Notes: generated from the sequence alone by a model not told the origin. Shown: positions 1-9,890, counted from the stretch's first letter. The stretch is DNA of 64,000 nt from CAWFZT01 sp963820415 (GCA_963820415.1 CAWFZT010000006.1:124001-188000); one strand, 5' to 3'. Numbers and translations are program-made.

Positions 1-59
1 TGGAACCGGCGCGAGCCGGAATCAGGCCGATAATGCTGGGAGTTTTTGGCATGAATTCT

Positions 60-1532
60 CTACACCTGGGTAGGATCGACGATGAAGTTGATCACCTTGA
101 CGTCAGAATAGATATCCAACGCCTCGGTACCGGGCTCGCGCGTCCCGTTGCCAGAATCTTTCATGCCGCCAAAAGGCATGTGCGGTTCGGAGCCATACGT
201 GGCGCCGTTGACAGCCACCACCCCGGCGCGCACTTTCTGGCAGAACTGCATGGCGCGGTGCAGGCTGCGGGTATGGATACAAGCCGTCAACCCGTAAGAG
301 GTATCGTTTGCCAGCGCCAGCGCCTCCTTGAAATCGTTCACGCAGTACAGGCAGGTCACCGGGCCGAATAACTCCTTGCGCGAGATTTCGGCGTCCGGCG
401 CCACGTTCTCGACCAGGGTGGGCGCCAGGTAAAATCCACCCTGGTGTGCGGCGTCTTTCATCTGGAAACCGCCGGTCAGCACGGCGCCGCCCTGTTGCCG
501 GGCGCGCTCCACCACCGCCAACATCATATCCAACTGTTCCTGGTTGATCACCGGGCCGAAATCATCTTCGTCCGCTGCTCCAACCTTGAGCTGGTTAATT
601 TTTTCGACAAACAACTGCTTGAAGCGGTCGTAGATTGCCTCAAACACGATAATGCGGCTGCCGGCCGCGCAGCGCTGCCCGGCGTTGCTGAAGGCCGATA
701 AAGCCGCCCAGTTAACCGCTTTTTCCAGGTCGGCGTCATCCGCCACCACGAAGGGATTTTTTCCACCCAGTTCGAGCGAAATTTTCGCCAGTCGTTTTCC
801 GGCCGCCTGCTGGATATAGCGGCCCACCTCGGTCGAGCCGGTAAAGCTGATTACACCTACTCCAGGATGCTCCACCAAAGGCGCCCCGGCTTCTTCCCCA
901 TAACCCTGGACGACGTTCAGCAGCCCGGCCGGCAGGCCAGCGGCGTGGGCAACCTCGGCGAAGATCCAGGCTGTCACCGGCGTATCTTCCGCTGCTTTGA
1001 GCACCACGGAATTTCCACACACCAGCGCCGGAAAGACTTTCCAGGCCACATTGGCGATGGGAGTATTGCCCGGCACGATCAGACCGGCCACGCCAACCGG
1101 CTGGCGTACGATCATGGAATACTTGTTGGGCATCCCACTGGCGGTCGTGCGCCCGTACAGGCGCTGGCCCTCGCTGGCGTAAAACAGGCCCAGAGCGATG
1201 GCACCGCCGGTTTCACCCAGGGCATCCTTGTAGGATTTACCGGTTTCCAGGTGCACCACACCCGCAATGTCTTCCTGGCGTTTCTGCATGGCAACCACCA
1301 CCTTATGCAGGAGCATACCACGCTGCACCGCCGGGGTATCCGCCCAGGCAGGCTGAGCACATTGCGCCGCAGCTACGGCTTCCTGGATATCTGCCGCCCG
1401 CGAGCGAGCAATCCGGCACACGAGCTGCCCGGTAGCCGGGTTCAGTTTATCGAAATATTCACCACCGGCAGCCGGCGTCTGCTGACCGTTAATCCAATTG
1501 GGCAGATCGCTCGGGAAAAGAGAATTCGTCAT
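60..1532 (-). CDS. NAD(P)-dependent aldehyde dehydrogenase
   Basis: Oxidises an aldehyde to the carboxylate with NAD(P)+; the substrate cannot be told from sequence, though the family resemblance is to succinate-semialdehyde and benzaldehyde-type enzymes. The 490-residue length is normal for the superfamily. The glycine-rich cofactor motif FTGSTEVG lies near residues 230-237, the general base Glu is in LELGGKNP (about E254) and the catalytic Cys is in NAGQRCAAGS (about C288). No signal peptide, so cytoplasmic. The ATG at 1532 has an AAAGG-like ribosome site about 10 bases upstream. It is the last gene of the long minus-strand catabolic block and could process an aldehyde from sugar cleavage, or feed from the alcohol dehydrogenases at 14665-16888; that link is inferred. 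Confidence 0.93.
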   Translation of the reverse strand: MTNSLFPSDLPNWINGQQTPAAGGEYFDKLNPATGQLVCRIARSRAADIQEAVAAAQCAQPAWADTPAVQRGMLLHKVVVAMQKRQEDIAGVVHLETGKSYKDALGETGGAIALGLFYASEGQRLYGRTTASGMPNKYSMIVRQPVGVAGLIVPGNTPIANVAWKVFPALVCGNSVVLKAAEDTPVTAWIFAEVAHAAGLPAGLLNVVQGYGEEAGAPLVEHPGVGVISFTGSTEVGRYIQQAAGKRLAKISLELGGKNPFVVADDADLEKAVNWAALSAFSNAGQRCAAGSRIIVFEAIYDRFKQLFVEKINQLKVGAADEDDFGPVINQEQLDMMLAVVERARQQGGAVLTGGFQMKDAAHQGGFYLAPTLVENVAPDAEISRKELFGPVTCLYCVNDFKEALALANDTSYGLTACIHTRSLHRAMQFCQKVRAGVVAVNGATYGSEPHMPFGGMKDSGNGTREPGTEALDIYSDVKVINFIVDPTQV

Positions 1533-1777
1533 GCCAATACCTTTGCCAAACAGCGTAGGATAGGGCTTCAGGAGTGAAATTCAGCCGGAATCTGTAAAAG
1601 CCCAGGAAGGTAATTTTAACACTTTTTTATCGTTGTAAGGAAGTAGAATTCGAGTTTGGCGGACGCGAAAAATGTTGTCGAGAACCTCCGCACGAAAATC
1701 AAGTAATAAATTCAATGCTCCAAAAAATGTAAGGGCGAATACAGTTAGTATGACCCAACAAACCCTGCGCTGTGAGA

Positions 1778-1849
1778 TTAATAAGGCTCGGAAAATTTGC
1801 GCGCGATGTATGCGATACCCAGAATACCCCAACGAGTTTTTTTATAGTG
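1778..1849 (-). pseudogene. Possible Gfo/Idh/MocA oxidoreductase N-terminal relic
   Basis: Within the 328-base gap between the aldehyde dehydrogenase and the sialidase-like gene, the minus strand encodes TRWGILGIAYIARKF followed by SEPY and a stop. This matches the way Gfo/Idh/MocA oxidoreductases begin (RWGILGxAxIARKF, the first strand and glycine turn of the Rossmann fold). Nothing recognisable follows, so it would be only the first 20 or so codons of a lost gene. The rest of the gap shows no gene I can support; an 83-codon frame in it (1581-1832, minus) starts at TTG in the wrong phase for the relic. Confidence 0.4.
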
Positions 1850-1860
1850 GATCTCTCTAC

Positions 1861-2967
1861 CTACGGTTTCCACAGAGTTGCCCCGATGAACCTCTCCGTA
1901 TCAGGGTCGGTGTTGTAATAGTAGGTGGTTACAATGGTACCGTCCTGGCGCTGGATCGTGCGCGGGTAACCCAGATCAGTGCCCCCGCCATCCTGGCGCA
2001 GATAGATCACCTCTCCCCAGGTTTTCCCGCCATTATCGCTCAAACGAGCCTGGATACCGAAGAGGGCGGCGCGGTAGCCGTAAGTCAGGCAGACCCGCCC
2101 ATCCTGCAACTTGATCATCGCCGGCGGGTTACCTCCCGAACCGGCGTAGGGCACCGGTCGGTTGAGGTAATGGAAACTCGAACCATTGTCGGTCAATTCA
2201 TACAGGTCAATCCAGGTATGCACATGCTCAAAATCACCTACGGCCACATTGCAGCGGATGGCGGTCAGAATCGAATTTGCGTCCAGCCGCACGCTGGACG
2301 GCATGATCATATGATTGGTCGGAGAAGTGCCCACCCAGGCAACGAATTTGAATGTCTTCCCCGCATCCGTGGTGCGTGCCATGAACACCCCGGCGCCTTC
2401 ATCGCCATTCTGCCGGGCGGCAGTGAGAAAGACCATGCAGTCATCCGGCCCGTTGACGATATAGTCCGTGCGCGCTTCGATGCCGGACTGACCAAACATG
2501 GGGAAACTATACGGTCCCTCCCAGGTATGGGCGCGGTCGTAAGAGATGTAGAACCAGGCCAGCGTACCGCCCCCCAAGCCGGTACGGGCGCACATCATGG
2601 CAAAATCCTGGTGGGTAAAGTTGATCCCTCCTGGACATGGCCTGGGGAGCGGTTCCTGCTTCATCTCGATGGCCTTAGCCACCCGCAGATCCGGAAGCAT
2701 GTGTTCGTCCGCTGAAAAGCCCCGGTCGCCCGGCGAAGGAGCAGGAGTGCGAATAGTTGTCCAGGTGCGCCCGCCATTCAGGCTGCGCGACTGCAAAGGA
2801 TAGGCCGGCGCATCTTCCCGCCGGGCATGGAAACCAGCGTGGGCCTGGAAGGTGCACTGAGTGAAGCTGACCACGAACTCATCGCCCCAGCGCCACATGC
2901 CATAATTGGCCGGCCAACCGGCAAATTTACCATCTTCGCGATAAACGACTACATTTTCTATTTCCAT
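1861..2967 (-). CDS. Sialidase-like BNR/Asp-box protein
   Basis: A 368-residue single-domain protein with the six-bladed sialidase-type propeller signature. Asp-box repeats (S/T-x-D/N-x-G-x-T-W/F) are seen near residues 62-69 (SLNGGRTW), 142-149 (SYDRAHTW), 198-205 (TTDAGKTF), 259-265 and 310-317 (SDNGGKTW). True sialidases need an Arg triad, which I cannot assign here, so the activity could also be on another glycoside. There is no signal peptide, implying cytoplasmic action on imported oligosaccharides. I chose the ATG at 2967 because GAGGT sits just before it and the start lies beyond the stop of the upstream gene; a longer frame reaches 3003. It is probably co-transcribed with the hydrolase-like gene 11 bases upstream. 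Confidence 0.8.
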   Translation of the reverse strand: MEIENVVVYREDGKFAGWPANYGMWRWGDEFVVSFTQCTFQAHAGFHARREDAPAYPLQSRSLNGGRTWTTIRTPAPSPGDRGFSADEHMLPDLRVAKAIEMKQEPLPRPCPGGINFTHQDFAMMCARTGLGGGTLAWFYISYDRAHTWEGPYSFPMFGQSGIEARTDYIVNGPDDCMVFLTAARQNGDEGAGVFMARTTDAGKTFKFVAWVGTSPTNHMIMPSSVRLDANSILTAIRCNVAVGDFEHVHTWIDLYELTDNGSSFHYLNRPVPYAGSGGNPPAMIKLQDGRVCLTYGYRAALFGIQARLSDNGGKTWGEVIYLRQDGGGTDLGYPRTIQRQDGTIVTTYYYNTDPDTERFIGATLWKP

Positions 2968-2978
2968 TTTTACCTCAC

Positions 2979-5363
2979 TTAAGCTGCTTTTTTGATAATC
3001 CAAATTTCCGAAACTTCGTGCCCTGCCCCCAACCCTCCCAGGCCGGGCTGGCGAAGCAGTGACAGGTGCAACTCACCTCGACAGGTGGCGGTGGGTGGGA
3101 TGTCGAATTCGAGCGGCTGGCGCGGGTAGGTCTTGTTCATAAAGGGATGAATCTCGATATCATCGTCCGCCACCAGGCGAATCTTCACTTCATCTTCTGT
3201 ATCAGAATAGACCACTCTAACTTTATACTGCGCCTCAGGGTCCAGGTTTGGAAAAACCATTCTAAAAGGAAAATCGTTCAGGTTGCCGGTATACCCCCGC
3301 CAGGACCGCCGAGATGGCAGGATATCTTTCCAGTAAGGGAAACGCCGGTGAGGCGACCGGTAAAAACCGGGGTCTTCCTCGTAGGGTAAACCCTTCACCA
3401 CGAAAGGACAATCATACGCATTGCTCAAGTCCACATAATAGCCCCCCGGCCCGGGATCTGTCCAGCTAACTAACTTGTTGAGTTGATCCAGGCGTTCCTG
3501 TTCGTTTGACAGGGTGCGCACGATCCGGAATTGTTCTTTTAACCAGCGCCTGTCGTTCAGCGGATAATCCACGCCGTCCAGGTTAGCCCCGCGCGTTTCT
3601 GCCTGAGCATAGTAGAGCGGTACGCTCAACTGCATGTGGATGCTCTGGAACAGCGCTTCGGCCAGTTGGAAGAGACGGGTGCGCCACTGCCGCGACACGG
3701 GTTGAAGCAATGCCTGGTCCAGGATGGCCTGCGCCTGGTCTAGCGCCAGCAGTGAGTCAAGCTGATCCGCCTGGCGCAGGCGATCCATGGCCTGCTCTTC
3801 CAGGCCGGTCTCATACAGCAGGCGGCTGCGTGTGTAAGCGTCGTAATAAGCCCGGTAAAGCGCCTGTTGGAAACGCCAGTTCTGCAAAAGCCGCGGAGAG
3901 GCTGATTTTTCAATCGCCTGAAACTGCTGCAAGGTGGGAAAAACGCTGGCATTGGTAGCCAGCGGCCCGGTCCAGTTGCGTTCCAGTGCCATAATTCCCA
4001 TGGCGAAATCGTGAGTGTATTTTTCCCCGATAAAGAAACGGCTGTACTGGCGCAAAATTTCAAGCACTTCTTGCTGGGGATCCCATCCCAACTCACTCCA
4101 GACGAACTTGTTAATGTCGTCGTTGCAGCCTTCAGAATAGGTCAGGAAACCGATCACTTCCTCGCCCATCTGGCGGAAAATGGCACTTTCACTGCGCGGG
4201 CGCGGGTTGATCGTTTCGCGGCCTTCGGTCAACGCGAAGGCGATATCCCATTCCGGGATGGGATACTGGCAGTCCAGGCTGTGGGTAATATCCGGATAAT
4301 TGCGGATGGGATACTTCTGCGGCACCAATCGGCGGAATTCGGCGGGGGTCATATGGATCCAGGGCCCGTACACCACCCCATGCAGCCACTCCGGTGACTT
4401 ACTTTTCAAGATATCCAGGAATTCATCCATCCATTCCTGATTAAATCCCTGGGCGGAGACCCACATCTGAGCTTTTGGATGGTATTTTTTCAGCAGCCGG
4501 GTTTGCTTTTCAAGCATGGGCATCAGGTATTTGGGGCGCGTATTGCCCGGGTCGCCGCCTGGCACCAGGATAGCATCGATGCGCGGCAGGCGTTTGTAGA
4601 CCTGCTCCCACTCATTCAAGGCGAACTCCACCATTTCTGGACGGGAGTAATCGTCATCCATCGCCGGGTACCAGATCCACACATCCAGCCCATAATCATC
4701 CGCAATTCTCGACATGCCTTCCATCATTTCCATCGGCGGGCGAGGGAAATGCACACTGTCCGGCAGATCATCCGAGCGCGGTGGGATCAGCTCGATAGCA
4801 TTCGTCCCAAAAATAGCCATATCGCGCATGTATTGGTCCCACTGGTCGAGGTCCCAGGCGTCGTAGGAATTGGTCTTGTCACGGTAACCAAGCTGGTGAC
4901 CGCGCAGGGTATACCTGGGGGCGGTGCTGATCTCCAACGCCTCTTTCAGGGTTACGCTGCCCCTATCCATGCACAGGTGGCGCAGCAGGCAACCGGCCCC
5001 AAACAGCACCCCGCGCCGGTCGTTGCCCAGAATGAACACCCAGGGGACGCCCTGGCGGGTAACGGTATGCACCTGATATCCATCTGCTGGACCAGACCGG
5101 GCTGTCTCTGCTGCCCAACCTGACACCTGCTGGTCCTGGTCGAACAATTCAGCCAGCTCAGCCGCCTGGCCCAGGACGATCACCGGTGATTTACTGGCAG
5201 GTATCTCGGTGGTAATTTGCCAGCGAATATTCGTCCGCTTCTGCACCTCTTCCACCAGGACCATTACCGCTTTGTGCTCCTGTTTGCATACCCGCGGCGG
5301 AACCAGCACCACTGCTCCGCTCAGATCCAACCCCAAATCTGAAGATCTTATTCCCTTTTCCAT
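2979..5363 (-). CDS. GH20-like/alpha-glucuronidase-like carbohydrate-active protein
   Basis: About 794 residues. The first roughly 130 residues have the alpha/beta pattern of the zincin-like N-terminal domain that precedes the barrel in GH20, GH67 and GH84 enzymes (a buried ILGNDRRGVLFGAGCLLRHL helix is typical). A TIM-barrel-like stretch follows (residues about 150-480, with LRGHQLGYRDK, WIWYPAMDDDY and LVPGGDPGN), then a helical region and a C-terminal beta domain. I cannot assign catalytic acids with confidence. There is no secretion signal, so it probably acts on imported glycans together with the sialidase-like protein downstream. The ATG at 5363 has AGGAG about 8 bases upstream; a TTG 21 bases earlier is less likely. 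Confidence 0.7.
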   Translation of the reverse strand: MEKGIRSSDLGLDLSGAVVLVPPRVCKQEHKAVMVLVEEVQKRTNIRWQITTEIPASKSPVIVLGQAAELAELFDQDQQVSGWAAETARSGPADGYQVHTVTRQGVPWVFILGNDRRGVLFGAGCLLRHLCMDRGSVTLKEALEISTAPRYTLRGHQLGYRDKTNSYDAWDLDQWDQYMRDMAIFGTNAIELIPPRSDDLPDSVHFPRPPMEMMEGMSRIADDYGLDVWIWYPAMDDDYSRPEMVEFALNEWEQVYKRLPRIDAILVPGGDPGNTRPKYLMPMLEKQTRLLKKYHPKAQMWVSAQGFNQEWMDEFLDILKSKSPEWLHGVVYGPWIHMTPAEFRRLVPQKYPIRNYPDITHSLDCQYPIPEWDIAFALTEGRETINPRPRSESAIFRQMGEEVIGFLTYSEGCNDDINKFVWSELGWDPQQEVLEILRQYSRFFIGEKYTHDFAMGIMALERNWTGPLATNASVFPTLQQFQAIEKSASPRLLQNWRFQQALYRAYYDAYTRSRLLYETGLEEQAMDRLRQADQLDSLLALDQAQAILDQALLQPVSRQWRTRLFQLAEALFQSIHMQLSVPLYYAQAETRGANLDGVDYPLNDRRWLKEQFRIVRTLSNEQERLDQLNKLVSWTDPGPGGYYVDLSNAYDCPFVVKGLPYEEDPGFYRSPHRRFPYWKDILPSRRSWRGYTGNLNDFPFRMVFPNLDPEAQYKVRVVYSDTEDEVKIRLVADDDIEIHPFMNKTYPRQPLEFDIPPTATCRGELHLSLLRQPGLGGLGAGHEVSEIWIIKKAA

Positions 5364-5436
5364 AACCCACTCTCCTGAAACCAAAAATAAAATTGCCGGT
5401 TATCAATCACACCATTACGCCTGGCCCGGTGAAAGA

Positions 5437-5468
5437 CCCTTGCGAAGGTTCCGAAACCTTCGCAAGGG
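5437..5468. repeat. Perfect 14-bp inverted repeat (hairpin)
   Basis: The arms CCCTTGCGAAGGTT and AACCTTCGCAAGGG flank a 4-base loop between the MalG-like permease and the hydrolase-like gene. No T-run follows on either strand, so it is not a classic intrinsic terminator; it could attenuate transcription or protect upstream permease mRNA from 3' decay. One arm, with a single mismatch, recurs at 63294-63307. Confidence 0.75.
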
Positions 5469-5522
5469 TAGAAGCATCACCACCGCGGGACAGGGCACAA
5501 TCAGAAGGTTGAAGATAGAAAC

Positions 5523-6359
5523 TCAGCCTTTCATACCGGTCAGAACAATACCCTGGATGAACTGTTTTTGGGCCAGGAAATAAATGATGACCACCGGGGT
5601 GACCATGAGAACCGCTAATACCATCATCAGGTGGGTCAGGTCCAGGCCCGATTCCTGGCGCTGCAGGGAGTTCAAGCCCAGGGCCAGGGTCCATACATTC
5701 TGCTTGGTCAGGAAGATCAACGGCTGCATGAAGGCATTCCAGTTATCCAGGACGGATTGGATGGTCACGACGATCACGGCCGGCTTGGCCAGCGGCACCA
5801 TGATCTGGAAGATAATCCTCAGGCGGCTGGCCCCATCGATGCGGGCGGCATCCTCCAGCTCGACCGGAATGGTGCGGAAGAACTGCCTGAGCAGAAAAAT
5901 GTAGAAAGCCTCGCCGAAGAAGTTTGGTAAGATCAGAGGCCAGAACGTATTCACCCAATGCACCTTGGAGAACATGATGTAGATCGGGATCATGGTGACT
6001 ACGTAAGGGAGCATCAGGGTGGCTAACAACAAAGCGAAAATGGTGTCCCTGCCCTTGAAGCGCAAACGAGCAAAGGCGTAGCCAGTGATGATCGTGCACA
6101 GCACCGTTCCGATCGTTGAGGTGATGGTGATGATCAGGGTATTGCGTGCGTACAGGGCTACTGGCACCATGCTGAAGACGTCCACGTAGTTCTGCCAGCG
6201 CACCGGATTGGGAATCATCTGCGGTGGGAATACAAAAATTTTTCCGGGCGCTTTCAAGGAGGATGAAATCAGCCAGAAGAATGGCGTGACCATCACCAAC
6301 CCGCCCCCAATCAGGATCAAATAACCCAAAGACCGTTGAATCAAGCGTCTCAGTTTCAT
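5523..6359 (-). CDS. ABC sugar transporter permease, MalG/CUT1 type
   Basis: A 278-residue inner-membrane permease with six hydrophobic segments. The cytoplasmic EAA loop that docks the ATPase is clear at about residues 172-196 (EDAARIDGASRLRIIFQI then MVPLAKP). Length and topology match the MalG/UgpE partner of CUT1 importers, which move mono- or oligosaccharides. Its start codon overlaps the stop of the MalF-like gene by ATGA, showing translational coupling. No ATPase gene is present nearby; in many CUT1 systems a shared MsiK/MalK-type ATPase is encoded elsewhere. This gene is intact although its two partners are not. Confidence 0.93.
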   Translation of the reverse strand: MKLRRLIQRSLGYLILIGGGLVMVTPFFWLISSSLKAPGKIFVFPPQMIPNPVRWQNYVDVFSMVPVALYARNTLIITITSTIGTVLCTIITGYAFARLRFKGRDTIFALLLATLMLPYVVTMIPIYIMFSKVHWVNTFWPLILPNFFGEAFYIFLLRQFFRTIPVELEDAARIDGASRLRIIFQIMVPLAKPAVIVVTIQSVLDNWNAFMQPLIFLTKQNVWTLALGLNSLQRQESGLDLTHLMMVLAVLMVTPVVIIYFLAQKQFIQGIVLTGMKG

Positions 6360-7340
6360 GCTCGCTCTCCTCCTTCAGCTTCGTAATAGACCCACAATTT
6401 TTGGGTGCGGAATAGCAGAATGGTGAGCAGCATGACCACTACGAACAAGACCCAGGCCATGGCGCTGGCGTAACCATTTCTGAAATAGCCAAAGGCGTTG
6501 CGGTAGGTATAGAGCACATAAAACAAAGCGGCATTGCCCGGCCCGGCCGGATCGCTGGTTGTAGCTCCGCCAAACAGGATGTAAGCCACACTGAAAATTT
6601 GGAAACTGGAAATGACCGACATAATCATCTGGAAAAAGATCACCGAAGAAGTCATCGGGATGGTGATGTTCCAGAATTTGGTCCAGGCGTTGGCGCCATC
6701 CACTTCGGCCGCCTCGTAATACGTCTCAGGCACGCCTTTGATGGATGCCAGAAAGATCAGGGCGGCGTTGCCCAGCCCCCAAAGCTGGATCAACACCAAC
6801 GACCGGATAATCCAATCTGGATCGGTCAACCAGCCGGGATAAGGAAGCCCGAGCAATTTCAGCCGGGAAATTGACCGGGCCGAATTCCGGGTTCAAAGCC
6901 CAACGCCAGATGATGGCGCTGGCCACGGTGGGCACCAGCGACGGCATATACCACATCGTGCGCCAGACCGAAATCCCTTTCAAATTCTGGCTCATCAGCA
7001 GGCCGATGGTATAGGCCACGATGATGGATAGGGGAATAAAAAGTAACGAATAGTTAAGCGTCACCGAAACAGATTTCATGTACAGATCATCCTGTGGAAG
7101 GTGCTGGTAATTAGCCAGGCCGATCCACTGCGGACTGCTAATAATTTCATATTTGGTAAAACTAAGCAGGAGGCTGGCGAGCACCGGCCCAATCTTGAAC
7201 AGGATCAAACCGATAACGGCCGGAAGGATTAATATCCAACCCCAAACTGTTTCTTCGAATTGCAGCTTCCTGGTAAACGCAAACCAGTTATTTATACGTG
7301 ACCGTATAGTGGGAACCGGAACAACAGATTCGATTTTCAT
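6356..7340 (-). pseudogene. ABC sugar transporter permease, MalF/UgpA type (frame-broken)
   Basis: Two overlapping frames together make one complete CUT1 permease of about 325 residues. The first frame (7340 down to about 6860) gives the N-terminus and early membrane segments through NPEFGPVNF. The second (from about 6856) resumes with LLGLPYPGWL and contains the EAA loop (YYEAAEVDGANAWTKFWNI) and the last membrane spans. A single-base indel near 6855-6870 restores continuity. Protein-level conservation on both sides is good, so the break is either recent or a sequence error. If real, the importer would lack one permease. It lies between the binding-protein gene and the MalG-like gene, the normal CUT1 order. 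Confidence 0.88.
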
Positions 7341-7424
7341 AGTTCCTCCACAACGGATTGGTGGAAACGGACCAGCGTAAAAACCGGCCCATTTCCACCA
7401 AAAAAGGAAACCAAACTGAAATAA

Positions 7425-8891
7425 CTAAGTCACTTCACCAGTGACCAGCAGGTGTTCGGACTTTGGTCGCAGAACTGGTGCGATCTGCTCCCAACGCTTC
7501 TTACCGTTGAATAGATCGGTCAGGTATGGGGTCCACAAATCGATGAAATACTGGTACCAGGAACCCCAATAAGAATTGATCGTGTCGCCCGGCCAGCGGA
7601 AGGTATCCTTGTTTTCAAAGACATCGTAAGCCAGCTGTCGGTCGGCTTTGGCGGGCGGAGGGGTGCCGTTGAGGAAGTCGTCGCGCAGCGCCTTGAGGGT
7701 TGGCTGCAAATGACCGCGGTCAACCAGGATCTTCTGCCCTTCGGGGGTAGCCGTGCAGAAGTAAATAAAGTCGAAGGCCACATCCTTGTGCTCGCTGCCG
7801 GTGAAGACGCACAGGGGCGAATACTGCCCGTAGGTGATCTTCTTCTTGCTGTAGGGCACCTGGATGAAGCCCATATCGACACCCTTGGACACATAATCGC
7901 CCATATCCCACACGCCGTCGTGGTACATGGCCACAGTTATCAGATGGCGGTTCGAGATCCAGGGCGGACTGGTACTTGCCTGAAGGAGACACAAAAGACT
8001 TAAGACCCAGGTCGGCCAGCCAGTTCATCGCTTCGGTGAATTCGGGCGTATCGATGGGCATGGTCATGTCGGCTTTGATGATCTCAGCGCCGTTCGACCA
8101 GATGTAAGTCTGCCGGCCATGCCCGGTATCGGCGATAAAGCCATATTGTTTGACCCGGGCAGGGTTGAAGCCGGCGTCGTTGGGGGTCTTGCCTTCCATG
8201 TCGAAGGTCAGCTTTTTGCCCAGCTCGATGACCTCATCCCAGGTCAGCCACTGATCCGGGGTCGGATACGGTACCTTGGCCTGGTTGAACAGCTTCTTGT
8301 TGATCATGATAACTTCGGCGCCGCTGTCCCAGGGGATGCCCCAGCGTTTGCCATCATAGGTCTGGCAGAAGAAGGTGTTAGGTACGAAGTTATCTTCCTT
8401 GAAATCGGATCGCGCACACTCAGCTAGTCGTCGATCGGCACCACCACGCCCTTTTTGGCCAGCATGCCGGTAGTGCGAACCGAATCAAACCAGCAGTCCG
8501 GGCCTGTGCCGGCGGCGAGCATCATCAACAGCGCTTCCTGGTGGGAGTAGCTGGTGACAGAGTTGATTTCGAAGGTGACATTCGGATGAGTCTTCTGGTA
8601 AAGCTTCATCTGCATGTCCATCGTATCGAAGATGTATTGCCCACCCCGGTTGAAGAAATTCAACTTGACCGGCGCGGTTGGCGCAGCTACGGTCACCAGC
8701 TTTTCGACTTCCTTGGTGACTTCAACTTCCTTCGTGACTTGAACTTCCTTCGTGACTTCGACCTGCTGCGTAACCACCACCTGTTGAGTAACGATCACTT
8801 CTTTGGGCGCGCAGGCAGCTAAAACAGCTCCCCCGCCGATCAGAGCAGCAGCCTTGATAAAATCACGACGGTTTAACCTTTTCCCATTCAT
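7425..8891 (-). pseudogene. Sugar ABC transporter substrate-binding lipoprotein (frame-broken)
   Basis: About 488 codons in three frames. The N-terminus has a twin-arginine signal (LNRRDFIKAAA) leading into a lipobox (LAAC), so the mature protein would be a membrane-anchored solute-binding protein of the CUT1 family. A Val/Thr/Lys/Glu repeat linker follows. The first frame ends at a TAG at about 8424; adding one base there restores IDDY then AECARSDFKED and a typical binding-protein core. A second one-base shift near 7945-7955 joins SALDLE to HLITVAMYHDG and the C-terminus ending at 7425. The ribosome site GAAAGGAGC precedes the ATG. Neighbours are the aldolase gene upstream and the two permease genes downstream. 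Confidence 0.9.
8705..8800 (-). repeat. In-gene tandem repeat coding Val-Glu-Val-Thr-Lys-Glu linker
   Basis: Imperfect 18-base units encode alternating VTQQV and VTKEV motifs in the binding-protein linker directly after the lipobox. Such linkers separate the lipid anchor from the sugar-binding domain and are frequent in Chloroflexota binding proteins. Slippage could change the copy number. Confidence 0.75.
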
Positions 8892-8967
8892 TTGGGTGCT
8901 CCTTTCTTCCTATTCAGATGAAAACTTCTTGGTTGCGGAATTCGATGTGCTATCAGCAGTGAAAGTC

Positions 8968-9864
8968 CTAAATTAGCGCCAATCGTTTTACCTCTCTTTG
9001 CACCTCCTCCAATTCCTTAGAAGTCAGTTCTCGCATGGGGGGACGAACGCGACCGGCCGGGATGCCTCTAATTTTCAATGTTGCCTTGTAAAAGGCGGTC
9101 GTTTTACCGGCACGGTGAAGGCTTACAATGGCATTGACTGTCTGCTGCAACTGTTGGGCCAGCGGTATATTCCCTCCCTTGAAAGCCTGGTAAAGTTGAA
9201 GGAACGGTTCCGGGAAGGAATTGGCATTTCCCGAAACCTGGGCCTGGCTGCCAAAGACCAGGCCTCCCAGCATAAGCTCGTCCACTCCAAAACAGGGAAT
9301 AAATCCTTTGCCCCCAACTTGTACGTAATCCTGGAAACGAATCAAGTCGTCATTACTCGACTTTATCCCAACGATATTTGGTATAGATTTCAACATACGC
9401 CCCAGTAAATCGGGGGAAATATCATTCTTGGTGTTGCCTGGGAAGGCATATAACAGCATCGGTGTTTCCGGCACTGCTTCAGCGACCGTCTTGAAGTGAT
9501 CGAAGAGCTGCCCGTCGCTGAAAGTAAAGAAATAAGGCACAATGGCAGAGATAAAGTCGGCTCCGGCCTTCGCCGCATGTCTTGAGAGTTCTACGGTGCT
9601 GCCGGTGTCGATGCAACCAATATGGGCAATCACCGGTATACGGCCATTGACCTGTGCCAATACGGCTTCGAGCAGGGCTTTGCGTTCATCCAGGCTGAGC
9701 AGCATCCCTTCTCCGGTTGTCCCTGCGATCATTACGGCGTGGACTCCTTTTAATACAACAAAATCGACCACCCGGCGAAGACCTGCAAAATCGATCTGAT
9801 TATGCTCATCGAAAGGGGTCACCAGGGGTACGATCACACCATGTAAGGCTACTAGATTTTTCAT
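8968..9864 (-). CDS. DapA/NanA-family aldolase (class I, Schiff base)
   Basis: A 298-residue TIM-barrel lyase of the dihydrodipicolinate synthase/N-acetylneuraminate lyase family. The pyruvate-binding loop AGTTGEG is near residue 45, the Schiff-base lysine is in VGIKSSNDD and the partner tyrosine in LLYAFPGN. These enzymes condense or cleave pyruvate with an aldehyde; the lyase branch splits 2-keto-3-deoxy acids such as sialic acid, Kdn or KDG. Which one applies is not visible. The ATG at 9864 begins 27 bases after the kdsB stop; an alternative TTG at 9894 overlaps that stop. The place beside a CMP-Kdo synthetase and a sialidase-like gene favours an ulosonic acid substrate over lysine synthesis, by inference. 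Confidence 0.85.
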   Translation of the reverse strand: MKNLVALHGVIVPLVTPFDEHNQIDFAGLRRVVDFVVLKGVHAVMIAGTTGEGMLLSLDERKALLEAVLAQVNGRIPVIAHIGCIDTGSTVELSRHAAKAGADFISAIVPYFFTFSDGQLFDHFKTVAEAVPETPMLLYAFPGNTKNDISPDLLGRMLKSIPNIVGIKSSNDDLIRFQDYVQVGGKGFIPCFGVDELMLGGLVFGSQAQVSGNANSFPEPFLQLYQAFKGGNIPLAQQLQQTVNAIVSLHRAGKTTAFYKATLKIRGIPAGRVRPPMRELTSKELEEVQREVKRLALI

Positions 9865-9890
9865 AAATCTTTTTTCTTTTACCTGATCGC

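Noticed and set aside
1581..1832. 83-codon minus-strand frame with a hydrophobic stretch
   Set aside because: Starts at TTG without a ribosome site and is out of phase with the Gfo/Idh-like relic in the same place; more likely a by-product of decay than a small membrane protein.
1672..2715. 347-codon plus-strand frame opposite the sialidase-like gene
   Set aside because: No recognisable domain; the minus-strand frame has repeated Asp-box motifs and a good ribosome site, so this is an antisense shadow.
5437..5468. Hairpin as an intrinsic terminator
   Set aside because: No T-run follows the stem on either strand, and the genes on both sides appear to belong to one operon.
8705..8800. Regular short repeats that could suggest a CRISPR array
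   Set aside because: Units are about 18 bases, without unique spacers, and encode the Val-Thr-Lys-Glu linker of the binding protein.
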